The position numbers were made by a program, and so were the translations under genes. 35,232 nt of DNA. Origin: Mongoliitalea lutea (GTDB lineage Bacteria; Bacteroidota; Bacteroidia; Cytophagales; Cyclobacteriaceae). Positions 14,703 to 23,152 of the stretch are shown here, piece after piece. Every line of letters begins with the position of its first letter. Positions within the stretch are counted from its first letter, which is position 1. The DNA lies in assembly GCF_014652135.1 (NCBI RefSeq), contig NZ_BMYF01000031.1:1-35232 (forward strand). The letters run 5' to 3'. The notes under the pieces were generated by a model. That model did no database searches. It saw only the letters and a program-made list of their open reading frames with translations, and was not told where the DNA came from.

Positions 14703-15122
14703 TCATCCTTTCTTTAGAAGATCTCTAATTTCTTCCAAAAGCACCTCTGACTTCGGCGGTGCAGGTGGAGAAGCTGGAGCTGCAGCTTCTTCTTTCTTTT
14801 TAAATGAGTTCATTCCTTTGATAGCCATAAAGATTACAAAGGCGATAATGACAAAATCAACAATATTTTGAATGAAATTCCCATAACTCAATACAACAGC
14901 TGTCATTTCTACACCTGCATCTGTGGTATAAGCTTCACGTAAAGTGATCGCAAGATCTTTAAAGTCCACTCCTCCCAACAAGACTCCTAAAGGAGGCATA
15001 ACGATATCGTTAACAAAGGAGGACACTATTTTACCGAAGGCACCTCCGATAATTACAGCTACGGCCAAATCGACAACATTGCCTTTGACTGCAAATTCTT
15101 TAAACTCTTTAAGTAATCCCAT
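14703..15122 (-). CDS. mscL: Large-conductance mechanosensitive channel MscL
   Basis: A 139-aa protein from the ATG at 15122 ([20 protein letters not shown]). An upstream in-frame start at 15164 would add 14 residues not typical of the family. The first membrane helix is [20 protein letters not shown] with the gate-lining residues, followed by [15 protein letters not shown], the second helix near [20 protein letters not shown] and a charged C-terminal bundle ending IRDLLKKG. It is a homopentameric inner-membrane valve that opens on osmotic downshock. It has an alanine/proline linker ([12 protein letters not shown]) before the terminal helix. It is monocistronic and convergent with the thioredoxin pair. 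Confidence 0.96.
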   Translation of the reverse strand: MGLLKEFKEFAVKGNVVDLAVAVIIGGAFGKIVSSFVNDIVMPPLGVLLGGVDFKDLAITLREAYTTDAGVEMTAVVLSYGNFIQNIVDFVIIAFVIFMAIKGMNSFKKKEEAAAPASPPAPPKSEVLLEEIRDLLKKG

Positions 15123-15283
15123 AATACTATTCTTTTTAGTTGATTGATTTTGGAAAATTACCAAAATTGAAAGTCAAACAAAATTTGATGGATATTTTTT
15201 TGCTATTTATTTTAAAAAAAAATCATTACAAACCATTTTTGAATAATTCGATAGAATGGATTTATTTCATCAGCAGATGTTAG

Positions 15284-15291
15284 TAAGTTTG
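15284..15291 (+). promoter_or_regulatory. Candidate -7 box of the mgsA-pfkA operon
   Basis: TAAGTTTG matches TAnnTTTG exactly, 39 bases before the mgsA ATG. No clear -33 TTG is seen at the right distance, so support is limited. Confidence 0.4.
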
Positions 15292-15330
15292 TAAAAATTT
15301 ATATCTTACCATCCTAACCTATTGAATCTA

Positions 15331-15705
15331 ATGAAAATTGCATTGATTGCCCATGATGGAAAAAAAGCCGATATGGTACATTTCCTTAGTGGCTATAAGG
15401 AAGTGTTTAATCATAAAGATATAAAGCTAGTTGCTACTGGAACTACAGGTTCTCATATTGAACGAGCGGGAATAATGGTTGATAAACTTCTATCAGGACC
15501 GCTCGGCGGAGATGCCCAAATCGCTGCTATGGTTGCAGAAAAAACGATTGGAATGGTGATTTTTTTTAGAGATCCTCTTGACAAGCACCCCCATGAACCA
15601 GATGTGCAAATGCTCATGCGACTTTGTGATGTTCATAACATTCCTCTCGCAACCAATCCAGCTACTGCCAATCTTTTGTTGAACGAACTAATTACAAGAC
15701 TTTAA
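15331..15705 (+). CDS. mgsA: Methylglyoxal synthase
   Basis: A 124-aa protein. It converts dihydroxyacetone phosphate to methylglyoxal and phosphate. Family motifs are present: [15 protein letters not shown] (catalytic-site His 8, Lys 12), phosphate-binding TGTTG (36-40), [11 protein letters not shown] with catalytic Asp 61, and [20 protein letters not shown]. The ATG at 15331 is chosen over an in-frame TTG at 15322 because it gives the standard [10 protein letters not shown] start. The stop codon overlaps the pfkA start (TAATG), so the two are translated together. The enzyme bleeds off triose phosphate when phosphate is limiting, and phosphate is its known inhibitor. Confidence 0.96.
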   Translation: MKIALIAHDGKKADMVHFLSGYKEVFNHKDIKLVATGTTGSHIERAGIMVDKLLSGPLGGDAQIAAMVAEKTIGMVIFFRDPLDKHPHEPDVQMLMRLCDVHNIPLATNPATANLLLNELITRL

Positions 15706-16691
15706 TGGAAATCAAGACTATAAAAAAAATCGGTGTACTGACTTCTGGCGGTGATGCACCAGGAATGAACGCAGCTATTAGAGCCACCGTACGGGCTGGA
15801 TTTTATTATAACTTAGAAATGTACGGGATTTATCGTGGTTATGAAGGCATGATCAATGATGAAATAAAAAAGCTAGACTCAAAAAATATAGCACATGTCC
15901 TCGAAAGAGGCGGAACTTTTCTCAAATCTGCTCGGTCTGCGGAATTTAGAACCCCAGAAGGACGGAAAAAAGCCCATGACAATCTTAAAAAGCATGGGAT
16001 TGATGCATTGGTAGTTATTGGTGGAGACGGTTCCCTAACAGGTGCACACTTATTTTATAAAGAATTTGGGATACCTGCGGTAGGAATACCTGGTACAATC
16101 GATAATGATTTGGCCGGTACAGATATAACCGTTGGTTTCGATACTGCCTGCAATACAGCAATTGAAGCCATCGATAAAATCAGAGATACAGCTACCTCCC
16201 ACGATCGCTTGTTTTTCGTGGAAGTGATGGGAAGAGATGCCGGATTTATCGCGATCAATGCAGGAATCGGAAGCGCCGCCGCTGCAACATTAATCCCAGA
16301 GAAAAAAATGCCTATTGAACGCTTAGTAGAGCGGTTAAAAGCTCGTACCAAAGCTATGAAAACCTCTAATATTGTGATTGTAGCAGAAGGAGGAAAATCA
16401 GGTGGTGCAGCTGAAATTGCTGAAAAAATCAAAAAAGAACTCCCATATTATGACATCAAAGTAACCATCCTTGGGCATTTGCAAAGAGGTGGTGCTCCCT
16501 CTGCTTTGGATAGGGTATTGGCCTCTAAATTAGGTGTTGCTGCGGTAGAAGGCTTACTTCAAGGGAAATACGATGTTATGGCAGGTGTCATTAATAATAA
16601 AGTAGTTTACACTCCAATTTCCAAAGCTATACTAGGCGAGAAGGAAGTGGATGAAGATGACTTTAGAGTTGTCAGAATTCTTTCAACCTAA
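15705..16691 (+). CDS. pfkA: ATP-dependent 6-phosphofructokinase
   Basis: A 328-aa protein, the normal size of bacterial PfkA. It phosphorylates fructose 6-phosphate in glycolysis. ATP-site motif: LTSGGDAPGMNAAIRA (12-27). GGDGS (106-110) has Gly where PPi-dependent enzymes have Asp, which supports ATP use. The catalytic loop is PGTIDNDLAGTD (129-140). FVEVMGRDAGFIA and ILGHLQRGGAPSALDR complete the sugar-phosphate site. It overlaps mgsA by one base. A terminator hairpin follows directly. Confidence 0.97.
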   Translation: MEIKTIKKIGVLTSGGDAPGMNAAIRATVRAGFYYNLEMYGIYRGYEGMINDEIKKLDSKNIAHVLERGGTFLKSARSAEFRTPEGRKKAHDNLKKHGIDALVVIGGDGSLTGAHLFYKEFGIPAVGIPGTIDNDLAGTDITVGFDTACNTAIEAIDKIRDTATSHDRLFFVEVMGRDAGFIAINAGIGSAAAATLIPEKKMPIERLVERLKARTKAMKTSNIVIVAEGGKSGGAAEIAEKIKKELPYYDIKVTILGHLQRGGAPSALDRVLASKLGVAAVEGLLQGKYDVMAGVINNKVVYTPISKAILGEKEVDEDDFRVVRILST

Positions 16692-16699
16692 TAAGACGG

Positions 16700-16737
16700 G
16701 AGGTAATGGATCAATCCGTATCTATTACCTCTTTTTT
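16700..16737 (+). terminator. Terminator of mgsA-pfkA
   Basis: GAGGTAATGGAT (16700-16711) pairs with ATCTATTACCTC (16720-16731), one mismatch, followed by six T (16732-16737). Its right half overlaps the end of the convergent transporter gene. Confidence 0.75.
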
Positions 16738-18360
16738 CTGATACTTCCAATGGATGACAGCACTAGAAAGATTGTCCATACTAGAAATTACCTGCTTCAT
16801 AACGTTGGTAAGTGTTGAGATGGGATAATCTAGCTCTTCTTCCTGATTTTTTTGATAGAGTTCTGCAATCCAATGATTATAGACTCCCTCATTGTGTGCC
16901 AACCAACGAGGCAAGCCATTTGATTCATCAATTTTTTCTATATGCTTATTTAGTTCTGTAATAAAATCAAAGCTATAGGATTTGATTTCTTTGTAAAAAT
17001 ACATAACAAGTTTACCCTCATCTTCCTCCATTTCACGGATATTGTGCATCACGTCCTTGATATCCTTTGCAGCATAAATAAGTGTACGTAAAGTCAACAT
17101 CAAGGAAGTTAACTTTTGGGCTTCCTGTGGCTGCATATGTTGACCTAATAATTGAAGATGATAGGCCGTCAACTCATCTTCCAGGCTTTTAAGTTCTTGA
17201 TAACTTTGATTTAAATCTTTTGGCTGAAGCAAAATTTTTCTCCAGATAGAAAGATTAGATTTAGAGATATCCCCTGCCTTCCAAATATTCGCAATGAAAT
17301 TAATGGTTTTTTGGTATGTTAAATAGATATCTTTTTCCATGGCGGCTATTGCTGCTTCGGGGACCTCTACTGATACTTTTTTGGTGTATACCGAAAAACC
17401 TTGAGGTTCATCCTTGGTAAATCGGGAATTTAACCATTTTTCAAAAGCACTTAAAAATGGAAAAAACAACAGAATCCCCGTCAAACTAACAATACTATTG
17501 AGAAGCACCAATTCCATCAAAGGGTCCGTGATATCAAAAATTCTCGTAGTAAAGGCAATTAAATGCTCAACAAAACTGAAGACAAAAAGACCCGTAACCA
17601 TATTGAAGGAGAAATGAGCCAAAGCCAATCGTTTTTTATCAGCATTGCCACCCAAAGCACCCAAACTCACAGTGATGGTGGTTCCTATTTTTGCTCCTAG
17701 AATCAGTGTAACTCCTTCTGTTAAGGTTATGATGTCAGCGCTCATAGCACTCAGCACGATGACAATCATAGCCGAACTTGATTGAATCAATGCCGTAATT
17801 ACTACCCCAAGCAATAGGTAAACCCACAGACCGTAGGCTTGGAAAGTACTTAAATCAATCTGATCTGCTACTTCCTCAATGGCAGTTTTCATAAAATCCA
17901 ACCCCAAAAACAATAGCCCAAACCCCACAGAAAACATCCCAATATTCCGAAGCATAGGTCTGCTGGAAAAAAAGAGGTAAAACAAACTCCCAAAACCTAA
18001 AAAAGGCATAGAGAAAGATGCCACACTCAGCTTAAAACCCAAGGTAGCTACTATCCAAGCTGTAGCAGTAGTACCAAGATTAGCTCCCAAAATCACACCG
18101 ATGGAATTTTTCAAACTGATGACTCCTGCACCTAAGAATGCTAATACCATCAAGGTGACCAAACTACTACTTTGAAGAATTGCCGTAATCAAGGCACCTA
18201 CACTGATTCCTTTGATAGGTGTATTCGTGAACTTTTGAAGTAAATGACGAAAAGACTTTCCCGCCATTTCTTTTACCGCAGTTTCCAATTGATGCATCCC
18301 CCATAAGAAAAGCCCAATGCCTGCCAGAAATTGCCAAAAGTCAAAATTATTTGTTTCCAT
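16711..18360 (-). CDS. Na/Pi-cotransporter family protein with PhoU-like tail
   Basis: A 549-aa inner-membrane protein. Two inverted NaPi_2 repeats each carry the hallmark QSSS (63-66 in ITAILQSSSLVTLMVLAF; 193-196 in ITALIQSSSAMIVIVLSA) and a GANLGTT/GAKIGTT loop. The membrane part spans about residues 8-310. The C-terminal ~230 residues are soluble and helical and look PhoU-like. It is likely a sodium-coupled phosphate transporter; some relatives mainly help export or signalling. It is the last gene of an apparent minus-strand run (HMG-CoA lyase, PepSY protein, this gene) with a 58-base gap to the PepSY gene. It is convergent with mgsA-pfkA; a link through phosphate control of methylglyoxal synthase is only an inference. 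Confidence 0.9.
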   Translation of the reverse strand: METNNFDFWQFLAGIGLFLWGMHQLETAVKEMAGKSFRHLLQKFTNTPIKGISVGALITAILQSSSLVTLMVLAFLGAGVISLKNSIGVILGANLGTTATAWIVATLGFKLSVASFSMPFLGFGSLFYLFFSSRPMLRNIGMFSVGFGLLFLGLDFMKTAIEEVADQIDLSTFQAYGLWVYLLLGVVITALIQSSSAMIVIVLSAMSADIITLTEGVTLILGAKIGTTITVSLGALGGNADKKRLALAHFSFNMVTGLFVFSFVEHLIAFTTRIFDITDPLMELVLLNSIVSLTGILLFFPFLSAFEKWLNSRFTKDEPQGFSVYTKKVSVEVPEAAIAAMEKDIYLTYQKTINFIANIWKAGDISKSNLSIWRKILLQPKDLNQSYQELKSLEDELTAYHLQLLGQHMQPQEAQKLTSLMLTLRTLIYAAKDIKDVMHNIREMEEDEGKLVMYFYKEIKSYSFDFITELNKHIEKIDESNGLPRWLAHNEGVYNHWIAELYQKNQEEELDYPISTLTNVMKQVISSMDNLSSAVIHWKYQKKEVIDTD

Positions 18361-18418
18361 AGATTGCGTACAGCTACAATCAAAATTACGCTTTTAGCTG
18401 AAAAAACAAAGGAAGGGC

Positions 18419-18982
18419 CTACTCTACTCGTTTGAATTTGGCCTGTTTGATTTTTTTTGGATAATACCAAAGGTAAAACCCTGATACAGAGAAGCCGATT
18501 AAAGCCAAGGATGTCAGCGTACTATACAAAATTTTTGAATTTTCATTGGAAGATTGAAGCAAAAAATCAACGATACTACCATCATGGATTTTTTCAATTA
18601 AATCAGAGTTTCTCTGTGCAATCGACAGCACCTCTCCTGTATAGCCATCCAGCTGAATCTCTGTAAAATGGTGTTTAAAAATGACTTTAGCAATGCCTTT
18701 TTCTGGTCTCACATCCACTCTATCAATAAGCGTAGATTTCCTCAAACTATCACCCATGATGCGTTGAGAGACTGCTATCATTTCCTCTAAGCTTATCCAC
18801 TCCCCTAACTGTTCAACTTTAGTCTTTTGAGTTTTTGGAATCAAACCCGCTTCTTTTTTCCAAGCCAATAAAATCGCTGTAACTCCTATCATCAACATAA
18901 AAGCAACAAATGGTAAGCTTAACCATTTGTGGATTCTTCGATTGATACGGGTATTACGGGCGAGTTTAGAACTATTGGGCAT
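18419..18982 (-). CDS. PepSY-domain membrane protein
   Basis: A 187-aa protein with two membrane helices (about residues 22-42, LSLPFVAFMLMIGVTAILLA; and about 155-173, YSTLTSLALIGFSVSGFYLW). A periplasmic PepSY-type domain lies between them (VDVRPEKGIAKVIFKHHFTE followed by IQLDGYTGEVLSIAQR). The start RRIHKWLSLPF is typical of PepSY-TM proteins. Related proteins take part in iron or flavin-dependent reduction or inhibit peptidases; which applies here is unclear. It starts 7 bases after the HMG-CoA lyase-like gene stop, so the two are probably cotranscribed. Confidence 0.8.
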   Translation of the reverse strand: MPNSSKLARNTRINRRIHKWLSLPFVAFMLMIGVTAILLAWKKEAGLIPKTQKTKVEQLGEWISLEEMIAVSQRIMGDSLRKSTLIDRVDVRPEKGIAKVIFKHHFTEIQLDGYTGEVLSIAQRNSDLIEKIHDGSIVDFLLQSSNENSKILYSTLTSLALIGFSVSGFYLWYYPKKIKQAKFKRVE

Positions 18983-18989
18983 GTACTTT

Positions 18990-19838
18990 TTACTTAAACA
19001 CTACCTGTGCCAACTTCAGGGCTTCGGCAAATTCATCCATTTTTAATCCCAAATCATAGCCCTTTACTTGGAGCAATGCTATCAATTGTTCGGTAGCCAC
19101 ATTCCCTACCAATTCATCTTTAGCCATAGGGCAGCCACCAAAACCCTTCAATGCCCCATCAAAACGCTGACAACCAGCAGCTAATGCCGCGTTAATTTTT
19201 GGCGCTAAATCTTGTGCCTGCGTATGCAAGTGAAGCCCAAACTCAATAGCCGGAAATGCCTGAGCATTAATTTGGTAAAGTGACCCAATTAATTCCGGAC
19301 TTGCAGAGCCTGTAGTATCCGCAAAAGAGATGATTTGAATATCCAAATCCACTAATTGCTGCACAAAGCCTGCTACTAATTCGGGAGAGTAAGGGTCGCC
19401 GTAAGGATTACCAAACCCCATACTTAAATAGGTCACCAATTGCTTTCCATTGGTCTGACAAAGATTTTGAATTTCCTCCACGGCCTGAAGCGCATCCTGA
19501 ATGCTCTTATTGGTATTTCGCTGCTGAAAGGTCTCAGAAACGGAAAGCGGGAATCCCAAATAATCAATCTGTTCAAATTGACAAGCATCCTCTGCACCCC
19601 GAAGGTTGGCGACGATAGCCAATAATTTGGAGTGTGTGCCAAATAAATCTAGTTGATCCAACACCTCTGCTGTATCACGCATTTGTGGGATAGCCTTCGG
19701 ACTTACAAAAGAACCAAAATCTATGGTATCAAAGCCAACTTGTAATAATTGGTTGAGATAGGCAGCTTTGATGGATGTATCTATAAAATCAGGAAGCCCT
19801 TGCATGGCATCCCGAGGACATTCAATTAACTTAATCAT
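18990..19838 (-). CDS. mvaB: Hydroxymethylglutaryl-CoA lyase-like enzyme
   Basis: A 282-aa TIM-barrel enzyme of the DRE-TIM/HMGL superfamily. Visible features: the catalytic/metal-binding PRD (residues 8-10), FVSPKAIPQMRD (44-55), metal ligands HLH (203-205) and the catalytic cysteine loop FGGCPMAKDELVGNVATE with Cys 236. It probably cleaves HMG-CoA to acetyl-CoA and acetoacetate in leucine or branched-chain breakdown. The first motif reads ECPRDAMQGLP where most lyases have EVGPRDGLQNE, so substrate choice may differ. It leads a minus-strand run with the PepSY and transporter genes. Confidence 0.88.
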   Translation of the reverse strand: MIKLIECPRDAMQGLPDFIDTSIKAAYLNQLLQVGFDTIDFGSFVSPKAIPQMRDTAEVLDQLDLFGTHSKLLAIVANLRGAEDACQFEQIDYLGFPLSVSETFQQRNTNKSIQDALQAVEEIQNLCQTNGKQLVTYLSMGFGNPYGDPYSPELVAGFVQQLVDLDIQIISFADTTGSASPELIGSLYQINAQAFPAIEFGLHLHTQAQDLAPKINAALAAGCQRFDGALKGFGGCPMAKDELVGNVATEQLIALLQVKGYDLGLKMDEFAEALKLAQVVFK

Positions 19839-19915
19839 GTGTTAAAGGTAATTTGATGATTTGAGTCCTGCAAACCATTTGTTGGATTGATTTGACTCTT
19901 GGCCATGAAAGGTAA

Positions 19916-20446
19916 TTAAAGCTGAAGACTGCCAGAAACCAGTTTCACATGACTTAAATGATGGCTGGAATGCCAGGCATATAAACCAACGTTAAAATCT
20001 AAACCTATAGACTGTTTCCGCTCAGGATGGAAAAAGGTCTTTTGGAAATCTTCTGATCTCATGCTTCGCATCAACAAGACCCATCGCTTATGGACCGCTT
20101 GAATGATCGCCAAACTATCCTCCACAGGGGCTGTTTTGCCATCGGGTAATTCTGCCCACAAATCTTCATGATAAGGTTTGACTGTGGGATTATCTTCAGT
20201 TAATGCCAGCTTAAACCGACAAAAACTGTTCATGTGGCTATCCGCGCAATGATGAATAACCTGTCGGACTGTCCAACCGCCTTCTCTGTTGGGAGTGTCT
20301 AATTGTTCTGCTGTCAGTCCTTGGACTTCCTGTATTAAAAGCGAAGGAAAATCCTCAATTTGTTGAATCCAAGCTAGAAATTCTGCTTCGTTGTAATCTT
20401 TATTGAAAATAAATTTTCCGATAGGATATTGTTTTGTACGTTCCAT
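19916..20446 (-). CDS. DinB/YfiT-like putative metal-dependent hydrolase or transferase
   Basis: A 176-aa protein of the DinB-like four-helix fold, closest to YfiT/BstA (MERTKQYPIGKF start; EGGWTVRQVIHHCADSHMNS; YHEDLWAEL; YAWHSSHHLSHVKLV near the end). The histidines in VIHHCADSH and WHSSHHLSH fit the three-His metal site. YfiT relatives include bacillithiol S-transferases. An ATG 23 codons upstream (20515) would add a weak hydrophobic leader but would overlap the divergent secernin-like start, so I prefer 20446, which matches the usual N-terminus. Confidence 0.85.
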   Translation of the reverse strand: MERTKQYPIGKFIFNKDYNEAEFLAWIQQIEDFPSLLIQEVQGLTAEQLDTPNREGGWTVRQVIHHCADSHMNSFCRFKLALTEDNPTVKPYHEDLWAELPDGKTAPVEDSLAIIQAVHKRWVLLMRSMRSEDFQKTFFHPERKQSIGLDFNVGLYAWHSSHHLSHVKLVSGSLQL

Positions 20447-20513
20447 CACATGTTGGGCTGAAATATGCCAGCAATGTAGTAAATTGAGCAATATAATCCA
20501 GCAATGCATTCTC

Positions 20514-21764
20514 ATGTGTGATACTTTTGTAGCCTTAGGCTCGCAAACCTTTTCAGGAAATACAATTATTGCAAAAAACTCAGATCGAGAGCCTGAGGAA
20601 GGTCAAGCGTTGGTGCATATCCCTCGAAAAGAACACAGTACCGCCTTTGTCCAATGTACCTTTATTGAAATCCCTCAAGTGACCGAAACCTACGAGGTAA
20701 TCCTTTCCAAACCCTTCCAAATGTGGGGCGCGGAAATGGGTGTAAATGAATTTGGACTGGCAATCGGAAATGAAGCGGTATTCACAACTGTGAAAATGTC
20801 CCGAACCAATCAAGGCTTGACAGGAATGGACATGATTCGATTATGCTTGGAACGTTGTAAAAGTTCTCCTGAGGCCCTTTCGCTGATACAAGAACTGATT
20901 CAAACCTATGGACAAGATGCCTGTGGTGGTTATAAAAACAAATCCTTCTATTACCATAATAGCTTTATTATTGCTGATCCCAAGGAATCATTTGTACTCG
21001 AAACCGCTGGAAAATCCTGGGCTTACAAACGCATAGAGACATCGCACAGTATTTCTAATGGCTTAGGGATTCATACAGACTATGATGCCTTCCATGTAGA
21101 AATTGAAAAAAAATCATTTCCTTATTTCTGGAGGACTGCTGCTGATCCATTTTCATTTAAAGATTACTTCTCGGATATTTTGTATACACAGGTTGGAAGA
21201 GCAAGACAACGACAGAGTTGCAGTTTAACCCTAGTGCAAAACCTTAGTCAACAAGGTCTCAGAAATGCAGGAGCCATGAGCATTCTTAAAACACATCATA
21301 TTCCTGATTCCGAATTTTCACCTAAAAAAGCGAGTACCGCCTGTATTTGTATGCATGCAACTGGATTGACTAATCCAAGTACGACTACTGGAAGTATAGT
21401 AGCTGAATTACGAAAAAATGGCCCTCATACCATTTGGATGACAGGAACTTCCATGCCTTGTTTATCAATCTACATCCCCTTCTTTCTTGGGACACAGACA
21501 CTCGAAGAATTTCTAGTACCTACAGATAAACCGGACGATTCACTTTGGTGGCAAGCGGAGAAACTTCATCAGTGGATTTGTAAGGACTATCAAAATCGGA
21601 AAGTTGATTGGCAAAAAGAAACCGAACGTTTGCAAAATATCTTCCTTCAACAAGAACAAGAGTTGATCGCTGCTAATCCTTCCTTGGAAGCATTGGAAGA
21701 GTTTAGTACACAAGCATTATTCGAAGTGCAAGATCTATATGAAAATTTTCTTGCTAAGATTTAA
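20514..21764 (+). CDS. Secernin-like C69-family hydrolase (dipeptidase)
   Basis: A 416-aa protein starting MCDTFVALGSQTFSGNTIIA. Cys 2 becomes the N-terminal nucleophile after Met removal, as in C69/secernin Ntn-hydrolases. This start is chosen over an upstream in-frame ATG (20403) because only it exposes the cysteine. Further family motifs: AKNSDREPEEGQ, PFQMWGAEMGVNEFGLAIGN (Asn-rich active site), GLTGMDMIRLCLERC and SNGLGI. It probably hydrolyses dipeptides or other amides in the cytoplasm. It is divergent from the YfiT-like gene with a 67-base shared promoter region. Confidence 0.9.
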   Translation: MCDTFVALGSQTFSGNTIIAKNSDREPEEGQALVHIPRKEHSTAFVQCTFIEIPQVTETYEVILSKPFQMWGAEMGVNEFGLAIGNEAVFTTVKMSRTNQGLTGMDMIRLCLERCKSSPEALSLIQELIQTYGQDACGGYKNKSFYYHNSFIIADPKESFVLETAGKSWAYKRIETSHSISNGLGIHTDYDAFHVEIEKKSFPYFWRTAADPFSFKDYFSDILYTQVGRARQRQSCSLTLVQNLSQQGLRNAGAMSILKTHHIPDSEFSPKKASTACICMHATGLTNPSTTTGSIVAELRKNGPHTIWMTGTSMPCLSIYIPFFLGTQTLEEFLVPTDKPDDSLWWQAEKLHQWICKDYQNRKVDWQKETERLQNIFLQQEQELIAANPSLEALEEFSTQALFEVQDLYENFLAKI

Positions 21765-21812
21765 ACTAACCGACTCTTTTTAAGTAAATCACCTGTTATT
21801 ACTCCTACCATA

Positions 21813-21868
21813 TTTCAAATATCGCTCAATTAAACGATAATTCAAAATATCAATTGATTAAACGATAA
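21813..21868. repeat. Two tandem copies of a 28-bp repeat
   Basis: Copies at 21813-21840 and 21841-21868 share TTCAAA/ATATC and end identically in ATTAAACGATAA. A partial third copy (TAAATCAATATCG) overlaps the 3' end of the carboxypeptidase gene. It lies between convergent genes; function unknown. Confidence 0.5.
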
Positions 21869-21874
21869 CTTAAA

Positions 21875-23152
21875 TCAATATCGTTCCCAAATCTTCGTCA
21901 TCACCTCCACCATGGCTTCTCGGATAGCTGGCGTGGGACGAACAAAATTATTATTCATAAAAACATATCGGTACTTATTCCCCTTTTGGCTCTCCAACCA
22001 TCCGCTCTGTAGATGAGCATATCGCAAGGTGCCAGTTTTTGCCCAAATAAAAGGATTACCTGAATCATCGGTCTTGTAAGCGTTTTTGAGCGTACCCGAT
22101 ACTCCTCCCGCTGACAATATCTCACGAATGCGTTCCTGTCCCATTTCATCCTCCAACAATTTCAAAACTTCCAAAACTGTACTGGGTGTAAACAAATTGA
22201 TTCTAGATAATCCGGAGCCATCATACCATTGGGGCTTGAACTTAAAATCACCAAAATAGTGCTCTATGCTATGATCAATTGCATTTTTCACCTGTAAATT
22301 ATCTCCAAGTCTACTAGCTATCAGTAATAACTGCTGTTCAGCTAAGAAATTATCAGATGGCTGCATCATATGCTTATACAAAGTATCTGATGGAATACTA
22401 TAAAAAGTCTGATATGAAGTAGCTTTGAAAGCTTTTATCAATTGAATCGACCGCTTCAGCGTATCAGCTAATAATAACTGAGAGACCAACAAATTGCTTG
22501 GAAAAGGAATCTGTTCTGAAAAATCAACTGGCACTTCCAAGTCCGGATAGTGTAATCCATCTCCTGTAACATTCCTAACAATATCAAACGCTTTCAAAGA
22601 AAGTGATGCATCTTTCGAAACAAACTGACCCACCACCTCAGGAGTTGTTTTGACCCCGCCTTTTCCATCCGATTGAACAGTCACTGTATTTCCGTATATT
22701 GGAAAAATCGCCAAATCTGCTCTCCAATAACTTGGTTCAAACATAGGTTCCTCTTGCTCCACTAGATGAATGGTATAAGGAGTGTTCTTAAGAAACTGAA
22801 ATACCCTCCCATTATCCAACTTGGGATGCAGAAAACTTGGATCTCCCGCACCCCAAATTAACAGGGAATCACCCTGAATACTGTAATCAAAGGCAGGAAT
22901 AGAATCTCCCAAAGTTTTCAAAGAAGCATACAAGGTCAGTAACTTCGTATTAGAAGCCGGAATAAAATGCTTATCAGAAAACTGTTCATAAATTATTTTC
23001 CCATTCCCATCCTCCAAAATAAATCCCACAAAATGCTCTTGTAAAACTTCTTGAGACTCCAAAAGCTTACGAATTTGCTTTGCTTTTGGCTTTTGCGCAT
23101 GAGCAAGGAAAGGAAGAAGGCCCAATAGCAAGAATAATAAGCTTCGTTTCAT
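21875..23152 (-). CDS. dacB: D-alanyl-D-alanine carboxypeptidase/endopeptidase, PBP4 type (S13)
   Basis: A 425-aa protein with a signal peptide (first 19 residues, ending AHA-Q). All three penicillin-binding motifs are present: SxxK as SNTK (67-70) in FIPASNTKLLTLYAS, SDN (265-267) in MMQPSDNFLAEQ, and KTG (371-373) in IWAKTGTLRY. DGSGLSRIN is also typical. It trims or cross-link-cleaves peptidoglycan peptides in the periplasm. The stop of the S9 peptidase upstream overlaps its start (TGATG), so they are translationally coupled. That is an unusual pairing which may place both in periplasmic peptide processing. Confidence 0.92.
   Translation of the reverse strand: MKRSLLFLLLGLLPFLAHAQKPKAKQIRKLLESQEVLQEHFVGFILEDGNGKIIYEQFSDKHFIPASNTKLLTLYASLKTLGDSIPAFDYSIQGDSLLIWGAGDPSFLHPKLDNGRVFQFLKNTPYTIHLVEQEEPMFEPSYWRADLAIFPIYGNTVTVQSDGKGGVKTTPEVVGQFVSKDASLSLKAFDIVRNVTGDGLHYPDLEVPVDFSEQIPFPSNLLVSQLLLADTLKRSIQLIKAFKATSYQTFYSIPSDTLYKHMMQPSDNFLAEQQLLLIASRLGDNLQVKNAIDHSIEHYFGDFKFKPQWYDGSGLSRINLFTPSTVLEVLKLLEDEMGQERIREILSAGGVSGTLKNAYKTDDSGNPFIWAKTGTLRYAHLQSGWLESQKGNKYRYVFMNNNFVRPTPAIREAMVEVMTKIWERY

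Noticed and set aside
20447-20515. Longer YfiT-like protein with a signal-like leader (MRMHCWIILLNLLHCWHISA)
   Set aside because: It would overlap the divergent secernin-like start, and relatives are cytosolic and begin at the MERTKQYPIGKF position.
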